NCBI RefSeq assembly: GCF_052088025.1
Contig: NZ_JBQCYD010000003.1
Location: forward strand, 28,041 to 92,040
DNA length: 64,000 nt
Reading direction: 5' to 3'
From: Anaeromonas sp052088025
Lineage (GTDB): Bacteria > Bacillota > Clostridia > Tissierellales > SIT17
Translations under genes and position numbers: made by a program
Shown here: piece after piece, positions 44,694 to 53,700 of the stretch
How positions within the stretch are numbered: the first letter of the stretch is position 1
How the letters are laid out: each line of letters opens with the position of its first letter
Notes under the pieces: generated by a model
What the model was told of the DNA's origin: nothing
The model's input: only the letters and a program-made list of their open reading frames with translations
Database searches by the model: none

Positions 44694-45608
44694 TTGGATT
44701 TTAGACAGTTAGAGACTTTTGTTGAAGTGATAAATTCTAAAAGTTTTTCTAAAGCAGCAAATAATTTATATTTAACCCAACCTACAGTTACAAACCATAT
44801 TCAAAATTTAGAAAAAGAAATTGGTAGCCCTTTATTAAACAGATCAAATAAATCTATAACTTATACCAATGCAGGTCGTATACTTTATGACTATGCAGTT
44901 GAAATTATTAATTTAAAAGATACAGCATACTTTAAGCTTGGAGAATATAAGGGAAAAATTGAAGGAAATCTTTTAATATCTTCAAGTACCATTCCTAAGT
45001 TATACATACTTCCTTATTTATTAAAAGATTTTATTTCAGTTTACCCAAATGTAACAATTGAAATGATGCGTGATAACTCTAAAGATGTAATGAAAGATAT
45101 TTTAAATAATAATATTAATTTTGGAATTGTAGGAGCTAAATATCATGATAAGAACCTGGAATATATTGAACTTATAGAAGATGAGTTAGTTTTAATTTCA
45201 TCAAAAGATAAGCATCTATCAAATGATAATGATTTACTGATAAAAAACATTATAAATGAAAAGTTGATAATAAGAAAAGAAGGATCTGGTTCCCGTCTAT
45301 TCTTGGAAAGATCTTTAGCTGATATAAAATTGGATTTGGATGAATTTAATGTTTTTGCAAGTAGTGATAGTAATGAGAGTATAAAAAAACTTGTAGAACT
45401 AGATTTAGGCGTGAGTTTTATGTCAAAGCTTGCTATTAAAGAAGAAGTTAAAAGAAATACAATAAAATATTATAATATAAAAGATTTAAATTTAAAAAGA
45501 AAGTTTTATTTTGTTTATTATATAAAAAGAAATTTATCGCCATTAGAAAATGCTTTTAAAGATTTTATATTTAATTGGATAAAAAACACGAAAAATATGG
45601 ACTTTTAG
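44694..45608 (+). CDS. LysR-family transcriptional regulator
   Basis: A 304-aa regulator: N-terminal winged HTH (MDFRQLETFVEVINSKSFSK, then SKAANNLYLTQPTVTNHIQN, about 19-38) and a C-terminal substrate-binding domain. The ATG is absent; TTG follows GAGTGGTG. It is divergent from the permease with a 134-nt gap, the usual LysR arrangement with its target. Nothing in the sequence names the effector. Confidence 0.9.
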   Translation: MDFRQLETFVEVINSKSFSKAANNLYLTQPTVTNHIQNLEKEIGSPLLNRSNKSITYTNAGRILYDYAVEIINLKDTAYFKLGEYKGKIEGNLLISSSTIPKLYILPYLLKDFISVYPNVTIEMMRDNSKDVMKDILNNNINFGIVGAKYHDKNLEYIELIEDELVLISSKDKHLSNDNDLLIKNIINEKLIIRKEGSGSRLFLERSLADIKLDLDEFNVFASSDSNESIKKLVELDLGVSFMSKLAIKEEVKRNTIKYYNIKDLNLKRKFYFVYYIKRNLSPLENAFKDFIFNWIKNTKNMDF

Positions 45609-45628
45609 TCCATATTTTTCGTGTTTTT
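45582..45628. terminator. Bidirectional terminator between lysR and the M18 aminopeptidase
   Basis: A 22-bp near-perfect stem, AAAAACACGAAAAATATGG... with a 3-nt loop (TTT at 45604-45606). Both converging stop codons (45606-45608 and 45627-45629) lie in or at it. Confidence 0.9.
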
Positions 45629-47054
45629 AAGCTTTATAAAAAGAATTATATCCTTTATAAGTCATATATACATCTGCCTTACTTACTATTTCATAAGGAG
45701 CATGCATACTTAGTACTGGTACTCCACAATCTACTACTTCCATACCATATTTTGATAACATGTAGGCGATAGTACCTCCACCACCTTGATCTACTTTTCC
45801 AAGCTCTCCCATTTGCCAAATGATATTATTTTTATTAAATATATTTCTTATCTCAGATATATATTCTGCATTTGCATCATTACTTCCACCTTTTCCACGT
45901 GCACCTGTATATTTAACTAATGTTATACCTTTACCCATAAAAGATGCATTTTTCTTATCTAATACTTCTGGAAAATTTGGATCAAAAGCTGCAGCCACAT
46001 CTGCTGATAGAACTTTTGAATTTAATAATGCTCTTTTAACTAATAATTCGCTATAGTTTTCTGTTATTAGAGATATTACTTCAGATGTAATGTTTTCAAA
46101 GAATAAAGAATCCATTCCTGTATTACCTACACTTCCTATCTCTTCTTTATCTGCAAATAACGCAACAGCTGTTTTCTTAGGGCTATCTATATCTAAAATA
46201 GCACGCAAGGAAGTGTATGCACAAACTCTATCATCTTGTCCATATGCTGCTATAAGACTTCTATCTATTCCTAAATCACGAGCTTTGCCAGCAGGTACTG
46301 CTTGGAATTCTGCTGTTGTGAAATCTTCTTCTGTAATATCATATTTTTCATTTAATATCTTTAGGATATTTAATTTAATTTTATCACTTAAATCCTTTTC
46401 ATTATATGGAATACTTCCTATGATAATATTAAGTCCTTCACCTGTTATTCCTTCAGCTAATTTTTTAGCCATTTGGTCTTTTGCCAAATGAGGTAACAAA
46501 TCTGATATCATAAATATAGGGTCATTTTCATCTTCTCCTATAGATATATTCATTTTTTCCCCATTACTCTTTACAACTACTCCATGCAAGGCAAGGGGTA
46601 GAGCTACCCATTGATATTTCTTTATTCCACCATAATAATGTGTTTTAAGCATTGCTAGTTCTGAATCTTCATATAGGGGGAATTGTTTTAAATCTATTCT
46701 AGGAGCATCTAAATGAGAGCCTATTATATTCATTCCCTTTTTAATATCAGAACTACCAATTACATACATAACTACAGATTTATTTTTATTATTAGCATAA
46801 ATTTTTTGTCCTGGCTTTAATTTTTGATTCTTTTCTATAAGCTTGTCTAAATTTTCATATCCATTTTTTTCAGCTATTCTTATAATCTCATCAGTTGCAA
46901 GTCTTTCTGTTTTAGCTATATCTAAAAATTCTTTATAGTCATCATTAAAGTTAAATATAGTTTCATTTTCACCTTCATTAATGTTTTCCCACACATTCTC
47001 CCACTTATGTGTTAATTTTTCTTGTAACTGTTTTCCTTTTGTCTTTTCTGCCAT
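45627..47054 (-). CDS. M18-family aminopeptidase
   Basis: A zinc aminopeptidase of the M18 (aspartyl/leucyl type) family, 475 aa. The metal ligand is in IIGSHLDAPRIDL (about 109-121), with AVALFADKEEIGSVGNTGMD near 300 and a C-terminal CGVPVLSMHAPYEIVSKAD. No signal peptide, so cytosolic. It lies 36 nt after the degU-like gene, maybe cotranscribed. Confidence 0.92.
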   Translation of the reverse strand: MAEKTKGKQLQEKLTHKWENVWENINEGENETIFNFNDDYKEFLDIAKTERLATDEIIRIAEKNGYENLDKLIEKNQKLKPGQKIYANNKNKSVVMYVIGSSDIKKGMNIIGSHLDAPRIDLKQFPLYEDSELAMLKTHYYGGIKKYQWVALPLALHGVVVKSNGEKMNISIGEDENDPIFMISDLLPHLAKDQMAKKLAEGITGEGLNIIIGSIPYNEKDLSDKIKLNILKILNEKYDITEEDFTTAEFQAVPAGKARDLGIDRSLIAAYGQDDRVCAYTSLRAILDIDSPKKTAVALFADKEEIGSVGNTGMDSLFFENITSEVISLITENYSELLVKRALLNSKVLSADVAAAFDPNFPEVLDKKNASFMGKGITLVKYTGARGKGGSNDANAEYISEIRNIFNKNNIIWQMGELGKVDQGGGGTIAYMLSKYGMEVVDCGVPVLSMHAPYEIVSKADVYMTYKGYNSFYKA

Positions 47055-47090
47055 TTTAACTCCTCCATTTTATATTACTTTATTTTTGAT

Positions 47091-47741
47091 CTAAATTCTT
47101 TTTATATTATTTTTAAATGCAAATATAGCAGCTTGTATCCTATCTGTAACATTTAATTTTTTAAATATGTTTGAAACATGATTTTTGACTGTTTTTTCAC
47201 TTATGCACAGTCTTTCACCAATTTCTCTATTATTCAAACCTTCTGCAATAAGCTTTATTACATCAAATTCTCTTTTTGTTAAAGATTCCTTCTTCAGATT
47301 TTCATTATATTCATCTTCAGTTTTATATCCTTTAATAAGTAAAGTAGTAAGACTTTGTTGAATATAAATTTTACCATCATTTACTTCTTTTATGGCTGTT
47401 ACTAAAGTATCTGAATCCGCATCTTTAAGTACATATCCATCTGCACCTATTTTTATTGTTTCCTCTAAATATTCCTTATCATCATGTATAGTTAATATTA
47501 TTATTTTTGATTTTATACCAGATTCTTTTAGACGTCTTAATGCTTCTATTCCATTTATTTTAGGCATATTAATATCAAGTAATATAACATCTGGTGCTTT
47601 TTCTATCCCCTTTTTTATTGCTTCATTTCCATCAGATGCTTGTCCTATAACTACAAGTTCATCATCCAATTCTAAAATTTGCTTTAATCCTTGTCTCATC
47701 AAACAATGATCATCTGCTATCATTATTGAAACCTTGCTCAT
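47091..47741 (-). CDS. LuxR-type response regulator, DegU-like
   Basis: A two-component regulator. The receiver domain has MIADDH and LLDINMPKINGIEAL; taking the ATG at 47741 places the phospho-Asp at residue 56. A C-terminal LuxR-type HTH (about 150-215) contains SLTKREFDVIKLIAEGLNNR. An ATG three codons earlier (47750) is also plausible, with GGAG 7 nt before. It overlaps the kinase gene by 32-41 nt, so they are coupled. DegU controls exoenzymes and motility in Bacillus; targets here are unknown. Confidence 0.93.
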   Translation of the reverse strand: MSKVSIMIADDHCLMRQGLKQILELDDELVVIGQASDGNEAIKKGIEKAPDVILLDINMPKINGIEALRRLKESGIKSKIIILTIHDDKEYLEETIKIGADGYVLKDADSDTLVTAIKEVNDGKIYIQQSLTTLLIKGYKTEDEYNENLKKESLTKREFDVIKLIAEGLNNREIGERLCISEKTVKNHVSNIFKKLNVTDRIQAAIFAFKNNIKRI

Positions 47742-48912
47742 GAGATTCATCCTCTCTCTCCATTGGAAATGTCAATGTGATTTTTGTGCCTTTAGATATA
47801 TCAGATTTTATCTCTAATATTCCATCTAATAATTTAGCTCTTTCCTTTATTCCTATAATTCCATATCCACTGTCCATACTTTCATCACTATTATTTAATT
47901 CATTCATATCAAAGCCCTTGCCATTATCTTTTATAACTAGATTAAATCTTTTTTTGTTTGCTTCAATTAAAATAACTACTCTTTTTGCATGGGAATGTTT
48001 CTTTATATTATTTAATGATTCTTGTATTATTCTAAATACAGTAAGATTTCTATATATATCTAAATTTGCTTCAATAGATAATATTTTTACATTAACTTCA
48101 ATTCCTGTCTCTTCATAGAAAAAATCTGCATACCTTTTTATAGTTGGTATAAGTCCTAAATCATCTAAACTCATAGGTCTTAAATCATAGATTATTTTCC
48201 TTACATCCTTTAAGCTTGATCTTAAAATCACTTTTAAATCTTTTAATTCTTCTATAGCTTTAATTGGATCTTTTTTTATCATTTTTTCAGTTAACTCTGT
48301 TTTTAAAATTACATTTGCAAGTGTTTGTGCTGGCCCATCATGTACATCCCTTGCAACTCTTCTTCTTTCTTCTTCTTGAGCCTTTATAATTTTAATACCT
48401 ACTAATTGATTTTTACTTAGATTATCTACTGTTTCTGTAACCTTATCAGAATTTTTACTTAAATATTTTAAAGCTACACCAATTTGAGAGACTACCTTTT
48501 CTGCTTTTTCAAGATTAATATAATTGTTTTTTAATTTAATTTCTAAATTATTTCTTTCAAGTATAAGGTTTTTTTCTTCTTTTCTTTGAAGTACAAGACT
48601 TACTCTATATTCATTTGCAATATTATATGCTTTTCTAATATCAGCTTCACTATATTTTTCAAAGTTTTTACTGACTAAGGCAAGCTTATTTCTAGCCTTT
48701 TTTTCTTTTATTTCTAGTTGATCAATATCCTTGATCATTTTTTTTATAGTGATTTTCAGATTTTCTATTTGTTCTTTTAACTTTTCACATTCTGTTCTAA
48801 TGCTTTCAGATATATCAAATACTTCTCTTTTGCCTTCTTCAATTGAATCTATTGTTTTATTAAGTATTTCAGTTATTTTTTTTCCAGTCAATAATTCTTC
48901 CAGTGAAACCAC
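47710..48912 (-). CDS. DegS-like sensor histidine kinase
   Basis: A 400-aa cytosolic kinase. An N-terminal DegS-type coiled coil (about 30-170) precedes the dimerisation domain with the phospho-His at about residue 191 (RRRVARDVHDGPAQTLANVI). The ATPase domain has IIQESLNNIKKHSHAKRVV and DNGKGFDM. No transmembrane or PAS domain, so its signal is internal. It pairs with the overlapping response regulator and follows cheW by 15 nt. Confidence 0.93.
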   Translation of the reverse strand: MVSLEELLTGKKITEILNKTIDSIEEGKREVFDISESIRTECEKLKEQIENLKITIKKMIKDIDQLEIKEKKARNKLALVSKNFEKYSEADIRKAYNIANEYRVSLVLQRKEEKNLILERNNLEIKLKNNYINLEKAEKVVSQIGVALKYLSKNSDKVTETVDNLSKNQLVGIKIIKAQEEERRRVARDVHDGPAQTLANVILKTELTEKMIKKDPIKAIEELKDLKVILRSSLKDVRKIIYDLRPMSLDDLGLIPTIKRYADFFYEETGIEVNVKILSIEANLDIYRNLTVFRIIQESLNNIKKHSHAKRVVILIEANKKRFNLVIKDNGKGFDMNELNNSDESMDSGYGIIGIKERAKLLDGILEIKSDISKGTKITLTFPMEREDESHEQGFNNDSR

Positions 48913-48927
48913 CTCTAACGAGTTTTA

Positions 48928-49383
48928 TTAAATTTGAAGTTCATTAATCTTTTCTTTTTCATTATCTGTTAATACTTTTTCTAAATCAATTATTAGTATT
49001 AATCTATCATCCTTCTTACCTACAGAAGTAATATACTTTGAATCTATTCCTGTAACTAATTCTGGTGCTTTTTCTATATCAGATTCATCTAATCTTATAG
49101 TTTGAGATGCTTCATCTACTACAAATCCAATTTGTTTGTCATTTATATTTATTATTATAACTCTAGTATTTTTGTTAATTAATAAATTATTTAAGTTAAA
49201 CCTCTTTTTTAAATTTACTATAGGGATAACTTCCCCTCTGTAATTAATTATTCCTTCAATGAAGTTTGGCGCATTTGGTACCTTTACAGGTTCTTTATAT
49301 ATACCAATTTCTTTCACATTAATAATATCTATCCCATACTCTTCCTCATCTAACTTAAATATTACAAATTGTTTTTCAGCCAT
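48928..49383 (-). CDS. cheW: CheW coupling protein
   Basis: A 151-aa CheW: QFVIFKLDEEEYGIDIINVKE at the N-terminus, FIEGIINYRGEVIPIVNLKK, and EKAPELVTGIDSKYITSVGK near the end. CheW normally links chemoreceptors to CheA. No receptor, CheA or other che gene is nearby; the next genes are the DegS/DegU pair, 15 nt away. A different use from ordinary chemotaxis is possible. Confidence 0.93.
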   Translation of the reverse strand: MAEKQFVIFKLDEEEYGIDIINVKEIGIYKEPVKVPNAPNFIEGIINYRGEVIPIVNLKKRFNLNNLLINKNTRVIIININDKQIGFVVDEASQTIRLDESDIEKAPELVTGIDSKYITSVGKKDDRLILIIDLEKVLTDNEKEKINELQI

Positions 49384-49436
49384 TTATTAACCCCCATAAG
49401 ATTATATTATATTATATTTTATTATATATAAATTAA

Positions 49437-49460
49437 GAGACTAAGAGTTTTCTTAGTCCA
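49437..49460 (-). terminator. Terminator between the DUF896 gene and cheW
   Basis: On the minus strand GACTAAG-AAAACT-CTTAGTC, with a moderately T-rich tail. It overlaps the DUF896 stop and separates it from cheW. Confidence 0.65.
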
Positions 49461-49623
49461 CTATTTCAATTGAATCTAACTGACTCCTAAAGTTTTTTCT
49501 AAAAGATTTTAAATATTCTTCTCTTAGTTTTTTTTGTTCTTCTTTTTCTTTGATTGAAAGATTAGATTCTTTTGATTTTTTTGCTAGTTCATTTATTCTT
49601 TTTATTTTTTCTCTAGATAACAT
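49453..49623 (-). CDS. DUF896 (YnzC-like) small protein
   Basis: A 56-aa protein: MLSREKIKRINELAKKSKES, then NLSIKEKEEQKKLREEYLKS, then FRKNFRSQLDSIEIVD. This is the DUF896 family (B. subtilis YnzC/YneA-linked), with conserved INELAKKSKE and EQxxLREEYL. AAAGGAGTG lies 5 nt before the ATG. It follows the lacI-type gene, from which it may be transcribed. Its role is unclear. Confidence 0.9.
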   Translation of the reverse strand: MLSREKIKRINELAKKSKESNLSIKEKEEQKKLREEYLKSFRKNFRSQLDSIEIVD

Positions 49624-49654
49624 GTAGACACTCCTTTAAAAACTTACCTTTAGT

Positions 49655-50680
49655 TTATTCCTTATCTTTATATTTTTCAAGCTCAATTTTTTTTGAACTA
49701 TCTCTCTTTTGAATTTGATAAGGTAGTTTTATATGCTTCTCTTCACTAACTTCTTTAGATAAATCTTTGATTATTCTTCTTATAGCAACAGCTCCCATAT
49801 CATAAAAAGGCTCTTTAATTGTGGTCAGTTTAGGCCTTATAAGTGAAGCTATAGGAATATCTCCAAAACCTACTACTGATATATCTTCAGGCGTATTTAT
49901 TTTATTGTCATAGCAATAATTTAAAGCTCCTAAGGCAATTTTATCATTACTACAAAATAATGCAGTTAAAGCATGGTCTAAAACTGAATTATCTAATGCA
50001 TCATAGCCTTCATGTATATTTAATCCCTTAGTTTTATAGATAAAAGAAGGATCAAGCCCCGTCTCTTCCATAGCTCTAATATATCCATTTAATTTTTCAT
50101 ATTGTGTAGAATCCTCATCTTCTAAATAACCCACAAATCCTATCTTTCTATGACCTAAAGATATAAGATATTTGGTCATTTCATAAGATGCAAAATGATA
50201 GTCAATGCTTACTGTAGGATACTTAGTTGATTTAGAATATCTACTTAAATAAACAAAAGGTATATCATATTGGTCTATTTCTTTATCTACTTCTTCATCT
50301 ATGGTAGAAGATATAAGTATCATTCCCTCTACTTGCTTCCTATTTAAAAGCTGAATATATTTAAGTTCAGCCTCTTTATCTCCATAGGTACTACAAAGTA
50401 AAATATCATAATTATACATCTTACCTATTTCTTCTATACCTCTTACCATATCTGCAACATATGAATCTGCTAAATCAGTTACAATAACTCCTATTAAATA
50501 TGATTTTTTTGTAACTAAAGTCCTTGCTATCTCATTAGGTTTATATCCTATTTCTTCAATTACTTCTAAAACTTTTCTTTTAACTTCTTTACTTACAGGC
50601 TTTGAATCATTTATCACTCTAGAAACCGTTGATATTGATACCCCAGAAAGCCTGGCTACATCTTTTATTGTTACTGCCAT
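49655..50680 (-). CDS. LacI-family transcriptional regulator
   Basis: A 341-aa repressor from the ATG at 50680 (GAGGTGATT before it). The frame also opens at GTG three codons earlier. HTH and hinge at about 1-60 (TIKDVARLSGVSISTVSRVI), then a periplasmic-binding-like ligand domain with FCSNDKIALGALNYC. No sugar operon is adjacent; it follows the giant GGDEF gene by about 35 nt, an odd place for LacI. Confidence 0.92.
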   Translation of the reverse strand: MAVTIKDVARLSGVSISTVSRVINDSKPVSKEVKRKVLEVIEEIGYKPNEIARTLVTKKSYLIGVIVTDLADSYVADMVRGIEEIGKMYNYDILLCSTYGDKEAELKYIQLLNRKQVEGMILISSTIDEEVDKEIDQYDIPFVYLSRYSKSTKYPTVSIDYHFASYEMTKYLISLGHRKIGFVGYLEDEDSTQYEKLNGYIRAMEETGLDPSFIYKTKGLNIHEGYDALDNSVLDHALTALFCSNDKIALGALNYCYDNKINTPEDISVVGFGDIPIASLIRPKLTTIKEPFYDMGAVAIRRIIKDLSKEVSEEKHIKLPYQIQKRDSSKKIELEKYKDKE

Positions 50681-50715
50681 AATAATCACCTCTAATTTTT
50701 TTATAAAAATTGTTT

Positions 50716-53700
50716 TTATAAAACTGGGATAATATTTGATAATATATTTACAAAATTATATGAATTATAATCAAATTCTTTTTCTTTTATTGGAACAGAT
50801 AATTTGATTATACCTTTTAATTCACCATTTGAAATCATTGGAACTATAATATTAGATTTCCAGTTTGGATTTAATGTTATAGTATCTATATCATCAGTTT
50901 GTTCCCAATCTATGAAATATCTACCCATTTTACTTTTAATTATATTTTTTATTGGATCTGTATTTATTTTATTATCTACCCATTTATTGACAAACCTCTC
51001 ACGAGTATAAATGTTTTTTATTTCTTCTTCATTATTTACTTCTATTAACGAACCTTCTTCTGCCTCTGTGGTTTCTATAAGTCTACCAAGCATTAGAAAA
51101 TATTTATCTATTTTGGGCATATCTTCTTTAACTAAACCTATTATCTCTGTCATTGTCAATACTATCCTATGATCATGAACTATATCTCCTGTAATTATTC
51201 CCGCTAATTTATTAATAGTTTTTGCTGACTTTAATAATGTCTTATCCCAAATTACAGTATTATTTCTATTATTACTTTTAGCATTATACAATGCCTTATC
51301 TGCATTTTCTATTATTTCTTCTTTAAACTGACCATCTTCAGGATAAGCAGATACTCCTATACTAACTGTAATATCACCTGGATTATTTAAAAGACTATTA
51401 CTACATATAATCTTCCTTAGTTTTTCTGCTACTAAATATCCATTTTCCTTACTTGTTGATGGAAGTATTACTATAAATTCTTCTCCACCATACCTTGCTA
51501 TTATATCAGTATTTCTAAGATTTTCTTTTAAAATATTACCTATCTTTGAAAGTATAACATCCCCCGTTGGATGACCATAGGTATCATTAACATTTTTAAA
51601 TCTATCAATATCTAGCATTAATAATGAAAATATTGAATTTTCTTTTCTACATTTATTGTATAGCTCATCATATACAGTTTCCATATATTTTCTAGTATAT
51701 ACATTCGTAAGCTTATCTATAGAAGAAAGCACTTTGAAATAGTAATTATCTATATTAAGTATTATTAAATTAATTAATTTTTTTAATTCAAAAAAGTTTT
51801 TACCATTAAACTTATTAAATAGTTTGTCTGTATCCAAATAAATGTAACCTTTTATTTTCTTATAATTATTTTTATAATTTCTTCTTTCCTTTATTTCATC
51901 TATAGAATGATGTTTACTACTATAAATAGGTAAAAATATCATAGAAGTAATGTTTTGTGGCAATTTTTCATCTTTAAAAGTTTTTATAACACCTTTTTTT
52001 TGAGTTTGAAATAATTTTTTTATATTTCTTTTCACTTCATCATTTTTTTCTATACCATTTGACATTATAGTATCAAATTCATCTTTTGATTCATCATATA
52101 AACCTACTATAGCCCTGGTTGCTAATACTTCTTTCATAGCATATCTCATAATCAAATCAATGTTTTTCAAATAATTAGTCCCTAAATTATATACTAAATC
52201 TCCTACACAATTTATATTCATAATTAAAGGATCATTGTATTGATTTGATACAATCTTCAAAAATCTTTCATTTGAAAATAAATTTTGATATTTATCAATA
52301 TCAAAGTAGCAATCATAATCTATAAAATCTTCTTTTACATTTTCAGGCTGACCATTTATAACTTTTTTTATTATATCTAACCTATTTATAACTTCATTTA
52401 CATGGAAGCTTTTTGAAATATTCATTTTTATATCTTTTTCATTAAATTTTGATATTAACTTATATACAGATTCTATAAAAACAACATAATAATTAGCAGC
52501 AATATTATATTCTTTTCTTTCAAAATATTTTTTTGCAATTATATTACTATACATTATTTCTAAAAAAAACATTTTGTGCTTTTGAATTTTTTTGTATTCA
52601 TTTTCAATCAATTCTAAATTATCATTTAAGCTACTTTCAAGTACTATTTTAATACTTTTAACTAAGTTGCTATCATTTTTATCTCTAAATTTATCTAATA
52701 TTTCAAGAATTATCTGAGATATATGAAGATCATCTTTTAAAATAGTATTCATACTAAAGATTAATAAATAATATTTATTAATGAATTTTAAATCATTAAT
52801 TTTATAATAATTATTTAGATTATAAACTTCATTAATATCAAAATCTTCATCTTTAATATACTTTATTATTATTTCCATAGTTATTGCTATTATATGGTTT
52901 TTATCATTAATTCCTTTATATTTATTTTTAATTTCTTTTGTTATTTTTAGAACTTTTTCATAATCAGCTATTACATAATAAAACAACATTGATGTCTCTA
53001 AATATTTATCAACTTCATCTATGATAATAAGACCTTTATCATAGATTTTATTTAATTCTTCCATATAAACCTTTAATTTATCCAGTTCACCAGTTTCTAA
53101 ATATATACGTGCTAAATTAAGATATGCAGAAGATACTAAAGACTTTTCATCAATATCAAATGCAATATCGAGTAATCTTTCAGTATGTTTTTTTGCTAAA
53201 TCATATTTATTTTCATACAAATATACTTCAGATATGTTAGCATAAAAATAAGCAATATTAATCATAGAATTATGTTTTTTGGATATGTTTAATCCCTTTT
53301 GAAAATAGCTCATAGCTTTATTTGTATCATTGTAATGTTCGCTATAAATAAGACCTAGATTGTTTATAGGTTTGGTTATTTCTAAGGTGTTTTTAGATTT
53401 TTCATAATAAGATATACTTTTTTTATAATATCGTTTTGAATCTTCTAAATCTCCTAATAAATAGGTTGAGATTCCTAATTGATTAAATAATTCAGCAGCA
53501 CTATTATAATTATTGTTTTTTATAGCTATCTTTAAATATTTCAAACTTCTTTTAAAAACATCATTGTTATTGCCACCATAATAATTTATTTTATTTAGTA
53601 ATATAACTGAGTTTAGTAAGCCATCTACATAGTTAATATTTTTAGCAAGTTTTTTGGATTTTAGAGCTATTTCTAAAGCTTTGTCATTTTCTGTGATTCT

